The notes under the pieces were generated by a model. That model saw only the letters and a list, made by a program, of their open reading frames with translations. It was not told where the DNA came from and did not search any database. Positions 6,204 through 7,751 of a stretch of DNA of 7,751 nt are shown here, piece after piece; position 1 is the stretch's first letter; each line of letters opens with the position of its first letter. A program made the position numbers and the translations under genes. Source of the stretch: an uncultured Paraburkholderia sp. (GTDB taxonomy: Bacteria > Pseudomonadota > Gammaproteobacteria > Burkholderiales > Burkholderiaceae); the NCBI GenBank assembly GCA_937917025.1, contig CALFSF010000364.1, positions 1 to 7,751 on the forward strand, read 5' to 3'.

Positions 6204-6236
6204 GCCTGAGCCGCCACGCCTGTAGCACATCGACTG

Positions 6237-6261
6237 ACGCCGGGTGATCCCCGGCGTTTTT
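6237..6261 (+). terminator. Intrinsic terminator of the LysE-type gene
   Basis: ACGCCGGG (6237-6244) and CCCGGCGT (6250-6257) form an 8-bp GC-rich stem with loop TGATC. The T-run 6257-6261 follows at once. It lies 33 bp after the stop codon. Confidence 0.92.
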
Positions 6262-6371
6262 CATGCGCTCGCTCGCCGTCATGGCCAGCCATGTAAGGTA
6301 GCGTTTGTGCAGCGCGTAGCTAACCGGTTGACCGGCAGATAAACGAAAAATTTACGCGCGGTTATGCGGAT

Positions 6372-6409
6372 CAAGACACACAGACGCTGCTGTGAGTGTG
6401 GGACTCTTG
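6372..6409. repeat. Nested inverted repeats upstream of the response regulator
   Basis: The outer arms CAAGA (6372-6376) and TCTTG (6405-6409) enclose CACAG (6379-6383) and CTGTG (6390-6394), separated by ACGCTG. A second inner pairing, CACAC (6377-6381) with GTGTG (6396-6400), competes with it. It could be an mRNA leader hairpin or a protein-binding site. Confidence 0.4.
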
Positions 6410-6414
6410 TTTTT

Positions 6415-6434
6415 GCGTACCACATAGTGGACGC
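6415..6434. repeat. Operator-like inverted repeat
   Basis: GCGT-A-CCAC-ATA-GTGG-ACGC: two 8-base half-sites are perfectly complementary apart from one extra A at 6419, with a 3-base centre. The size and spacing fit a dimeric regulator site, 55 bp before the response-regulator ATG. Confidence 0.45.
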
Positions 6435-6489
6435 ATACGCCGTTGTACCCGCAATACGTCGATAAAACAGAGTCCGTCTGGAGACAGCC

Positions 6490-6855
6490 ATGCGTGGCCG
6501 TATCCTGCTTGCCGATCACGATAACGACGCGCTCACGTGTCTCGCCACTTTGCTCGAAGGCATGGGCTACGAGACGGCGTCGGCCCGGTCCCGCGATGAA
6601 CTGTTGCTGGCGGCGCGGGATTTTCAGCCGAACGTGGTGATCGTCGACTGCGGGATGCCCGGCATGGACCGGCACCGCGTGACCGGCGTGCTGCGTGCCC
6701 GCAATCCTGGTCACTCCATGCTGCTGATCGCGCTCACGGGATGGAGCCGCCCGCAGCAGGGCGATGCGCTGCTCGTAGCCGGTTACGACGTCCATCTGGT
6801 CAAGCCTGTCGGCGTCGATCAGCTCAGCCTGGTTCTTTCGATGATCGATGCCTGA
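6490..6855 (+). CDS. Single-domain response regulator (CheY-like receiver)
   Basis: A 121-residue stand-alone receiver domain with no output domain. Key positions can be read: D9 of the acidic pocket, phosphoacceptor D53 in VIVDCGMPGMD, T83 in ALTGWS, and K105 in LVKPV. The second acidic-pocket residue, normally Asp or Glu, is His (ADHDNDA, H10), which may alter Mg2+ binding and phosphorylation. The length equals a single REC domain, so it probably signals by protein-protein contact, in phosphorelay or as a decoy. No histidine kinase gene lies in the window, so it is an orphan here. The ATG has a good ribosome site, TGGAG (6479-6483), 6 nt upstream. A long leader with inverted repeats precedes it, and its transcript could read into the terminator at 6979-7006. 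Confidence 0.9.
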   Translation: MRGRILLADHDNDALTCLATLLEGMGYETASARSRDELLLAARDFQPNVVIVDCGMPGMDRHRVTGVLRARNPGHSMLLIALTGWSRPQQGDALLVAGYDVHLVKPVGVDQLSLVLSMIDA

Positions 6856-6911
6856 ACGGCAGGGTTCGTGTCGCCCGGCCGTCTTCCCGAGCACCTCCTC
6901 TAGTATTTATG

Positions 6912-6940
6912 TTGCGATGCACCAAACGATTTGCTATAGT
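6912..6940 (+). promoter_or_regulatory. Extended -10 promoter in the intergenic region, no protein downstream
   Basis: -35 TTGCGA (6912-6917), a spacer of exactly 17 nt, and -10 TATAGT (6935-6940, 5/6) preceded by TGC, making an extended -10. It is the best promoter in the window. It lies 56 bp after the response-regulator stop and points at a terminator, not at a protein gene. Confidence 0.62.
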
Positions 6941-6946
6941 CATTCC

Positions 6947-7006
6947 TGTCTCCTCCATGTCTCCTCTGATATGGATTCAGCCCGCCCCAGTTGGCGGGCT
7001 TTTTTT
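6947..7006 (+). ncRNA. Putative small RNA with two anti-Shine-Dalgarno motifs
   Basis: The predicted transcript runs from about 6947/6948 (7 nt after the -10 box) to the T-run at 7006, about 59 nt. It contains an exact direct repeat of TGTCTCCTC at 6947-6955 and 6958-6966 (11-nt period), so CUCCUC occurs twice. The first copy extends to CUCCUCC, complementary to the Shine-Dalgarno GGAGG. A 5-bp stem, TCCAT (6954-6958) with ATGGA (6971-6975), would hold the second copy in a 12-nt loop, and the terminator hairpin follows directly. No ORF of useful length is present. The layout (short, C/U-rich seed in a loop, 3' terminator) is that of a bacterial trans-acting RNA. From memory, anti-SD small RNAs, including a toxic one, have been described in betaproteobacteria; membership is untested. 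It could also be a 3'-UTR product of the response-regulator mRNA. Confidence 0.55.
6979..7006 (+). terminator. Strong intrinsic terminator of the putative small RNA
   Basis: AGCCCGCC (6979-6986) pairs perfectly with GGCGGGCT (6993-7000) around the loop CCAGTT, followed by seven Ts (7000-7006). It would end both the small RNA and any read-through from the response regulator. Confidence 0.95.
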
Positions 7007-7048
7007 ATCTGAATTTCGTTCGGCCCCCATCTTCTGGCATCCGTTGCC

Positions 7049-7080
7049 GTTCTCGTGCGGTGCACAATCCGCACGAGAAC
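7049..7080. repeat. Perfect 12-bp inverted repeat between two terminators
   Basis: GTTCTCGTGCGG (7049-7060) and CCGCACGAGAAC (7069-7080) are exact reverse complements with an 8-nt centre, TGCACAAT. Neither strand shows a T-run directly after the stem, so it is not a standard terminator. It sits between the plus-strand terminator at 6979-7006 and the argC terminator. Confidence 0.8.
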
Positions 7081-7083
7081 ATG

Positions 7084-7109
7084 AAAAAGCCGACTCGAAA
7101 GTCGGCTTT
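7084..7109 (-). terminator. Intrinsic terminator of argC
   Basis: AAAGCCGACT (7086-7095) pairs perfectly with AGTCGGCTTT (7100-7109) around CGAA (UUCG on the minus-strand RNA, a very stable tetraloop). On the minus strand the stem ends in TTTTT (plus 7084-7088). It lies about 40 bp after the argC stop codon. Confidence 0.93.
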
Positions 7110-7150
7110 CAATTACATAAATGGGGCAACGCTGCCCGCTCTCCGAGAAA

Positions 7151-7751
7151 TCAGCGTTTAAGGCCGGTTTCCTCGCCGGTGCCGATTGCAAGGTTCATAC
7201 ACTGGATCGCAGCGCCCGATGCGCCCTTGCCGAGATTGTCGAGGCGCGCCACCGTCACGAAACGTTCTTCGTTACCGAACACGAACAGGTCGACCCGGTT
7301 GGTGTCGTTGTTCGCCTGCACGTCGAAAAAGCCGCTGTCCAGGTTCTCGTCCGCGTTGAACGGCGCGACGCGCACGAACGCCTCGCCTGCGTAGTATTCG
7401 GCGAGGAGCGCCTGCACGTCTTGCGGCGCAGCCGTGCGCGCGAGTTGTGACGGCGAGAAGTACGTCGTCACCGCGAGGCCCTTATAGAAGTTGCCGACAA
7501 TCGGCGTGAAGACCGGCACCGACTTCAGTCCCGTGTGCGCCGCCATTTCCGGCAGATGCTTGTGCGCGAGGCCCAGCGCGTACGGGCGCGGGCTTGCCAG
7601 TTTCGTGTCGCCGCCGGCTTCGTAATCCGCGATCATTTTCTTGCCGCCGCCGCTGTAGCCGGTGATCGAGTAGCTGTGCGCCGCGAAATCCGGCTTGACG
7701 AGGCCCGCGTCGACGAGCGGGCGCATGGCGAGCACGAACGCCGATGCATGG
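7151..7751 (-). CDS. argC: N-acetyl-gamma-glutamyl-phosphate reductase (C-terminal part)
   Basis: The last 200 codons of ArgC, which reduces N-acetylglutamyl-5-phosphate to N-acetylglutamate-5-semialdehyde with NADPH in cytoplasmic arginine biosynthesis. The frame stays open to the right edge (HASAFVLAMRPLVDAGLVKP). In the family the catalytic Cys lies directly before this His-Ala, just outside the window. Visible family signatures are GYSGGGKKMI, HKHLPEM (substrate-binding His region), PVFTPIVGNFYKGLAV, and the C-terminal NDTNRVDLFVFGNEE and NLGKGASGAAIQCMN segments. The pattern fits the shorter (about 310-residue) ArgC type found in many proteobacteria. The start codon is not in the window. 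The gene ends at TGA 7151-7153 and is followed by its own terminator. Confidence 0.95.
   Translation of the reverse strand, partial: HASAFVLAMRPLVDAGLVKPDFAAHSYSITGYSGGGKKMIADYEAGGDTKLASPRPYALGLAHKHLPEMAAHTGLKSVPVFTPIVGNFYKGLAVTTYFSPSQLARTAAPQDVQALLAEYYAGEAFVRVAPFNADENLDSGFFDVQANNDTNRVDLFVFGNEERFVTVARLDNLGKGASGAAIQCMNLAIGTGEETGLKR

Larger units (their letters stand above)
6262..6489 (+). promoter_or_regulatory. Upstream region of the response regulator: inverted repeats and weak promoter
   Basis: This 228-bp stretch is AT-richer than its surroundings and holds no credible gene. A possible promoter is TTGACC (6328-6333) with TTTACG (6351-6356) at 17 nt; the -35 is good and the -10 poor (3/6). 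It overlaps the palindrome AACCGGTT (6322-6329). Further down are the nested inverted repeat 6372-6409 and the operator-like repeat 6415-6434, listed separately. If the promoter is right, the leader is about 125 nt. Confidence 0.3.

Noticed and set aside
5610..6230. 206-codon minus-strand frame opposite the LysE-type gene
   Set aside because: Arg/His-rich shadow of a gene with conserved PGPN and NPK motifs.
6352..6894. 180-codon minus-strand frame opposite the response regulator
   Set aside because: Covers a gene with clear receiver motifs and continues through its AT-richer leader; no recognisable domain or start signal.
6741..7394. 217-codon plus-strand frame across the small-RNA region and into argC
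   Set aside because: It passes through two intrinsic terminators and a perfect inverted repeat and is antisense to argC; not credible as a protein.
1..7751. CRISPR array, toxin-antitoxin pair, insertion sequence or tRNA
   Set aside because: No regularly spaced repeats, transposase motifs, terminal repeats or cloverleaf-like sequence were seen on either strand; the only RHH-like gene lacks a toxin partner.

Overview
The window looks like chromosomal DNA of a Burkholderia/Paraburkholderia-type betaproteobacterium. The evidence is very high GC with strong G/C third-position bias, Ala/Arg-rich proteins, ordinary housekeeping or accessory families for that group, and a short-form ArgC. The genus is inferred from overall character; no database search was possible. 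No transposase, integrase, tRNA, rRNA, CRISPR array or phage gene is visible.

Left part (1-2760). The last 51 codons of an unidentified Ala/Pro-rich protein (+) end in a hairpin. It converges on a minus-strand pair: a ten-helix EamA-type exporter (start near 2615), followed 140 bp downstream by a 418-residue protein. That protein joins a NYN (PIN-like) nuclease domain, an OST-HTH/LOTUS domain and a long Ala/Lys/Arg-rich tail, which suggests RNA metabolism.

Middle part (2760-4565). A small exported Lys/His-rich protein (+) has a recognisable sigma70-type promoter that overlaps a candidate divergent promoter for the exporter. It ends in a strong, possibly bidirectional terminator. Facing it on the minus strand are a 94-residue protein with a ribbon-helix-helix-like C-terminus and, upstream of that, a Mut7-C protein (ubiquitin-like fold, PIN-like RNase fold and a four-cysteine zinc ribbon). 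The window therefore carries two separate PIN-like putative RNases.

Right part (4565-7751). On the plus strand lie a beta-hydroxyacid-dehydrogenase-family oxidoreductase with an excellent Shine-Dalgarno, a LysE/RhtB-type exporter with its own terminator, and a single-domain response regulator preceded by about 230 bp rich in inverted repeats. Between the regulator and the minus-strand argC (runs off the right edge) is the most interesting stretch. An extended -10 promoter would start an RNA of about 59 nt carrying two copies of a CUCCUC anti-Shine-Dalgarno motif, one in a hairpin loop, and ending in a textbook terminator. Just beyond it is a perfect 12-bp inverted repeat, and then the argC terminator.

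The genes do not form one pathway. They look like a set of short, independently transcribed units, apart from a possible exporter-NYN transcript. The strongest candidate for something new is the putative anti-SD small RNA at 6947-7006.
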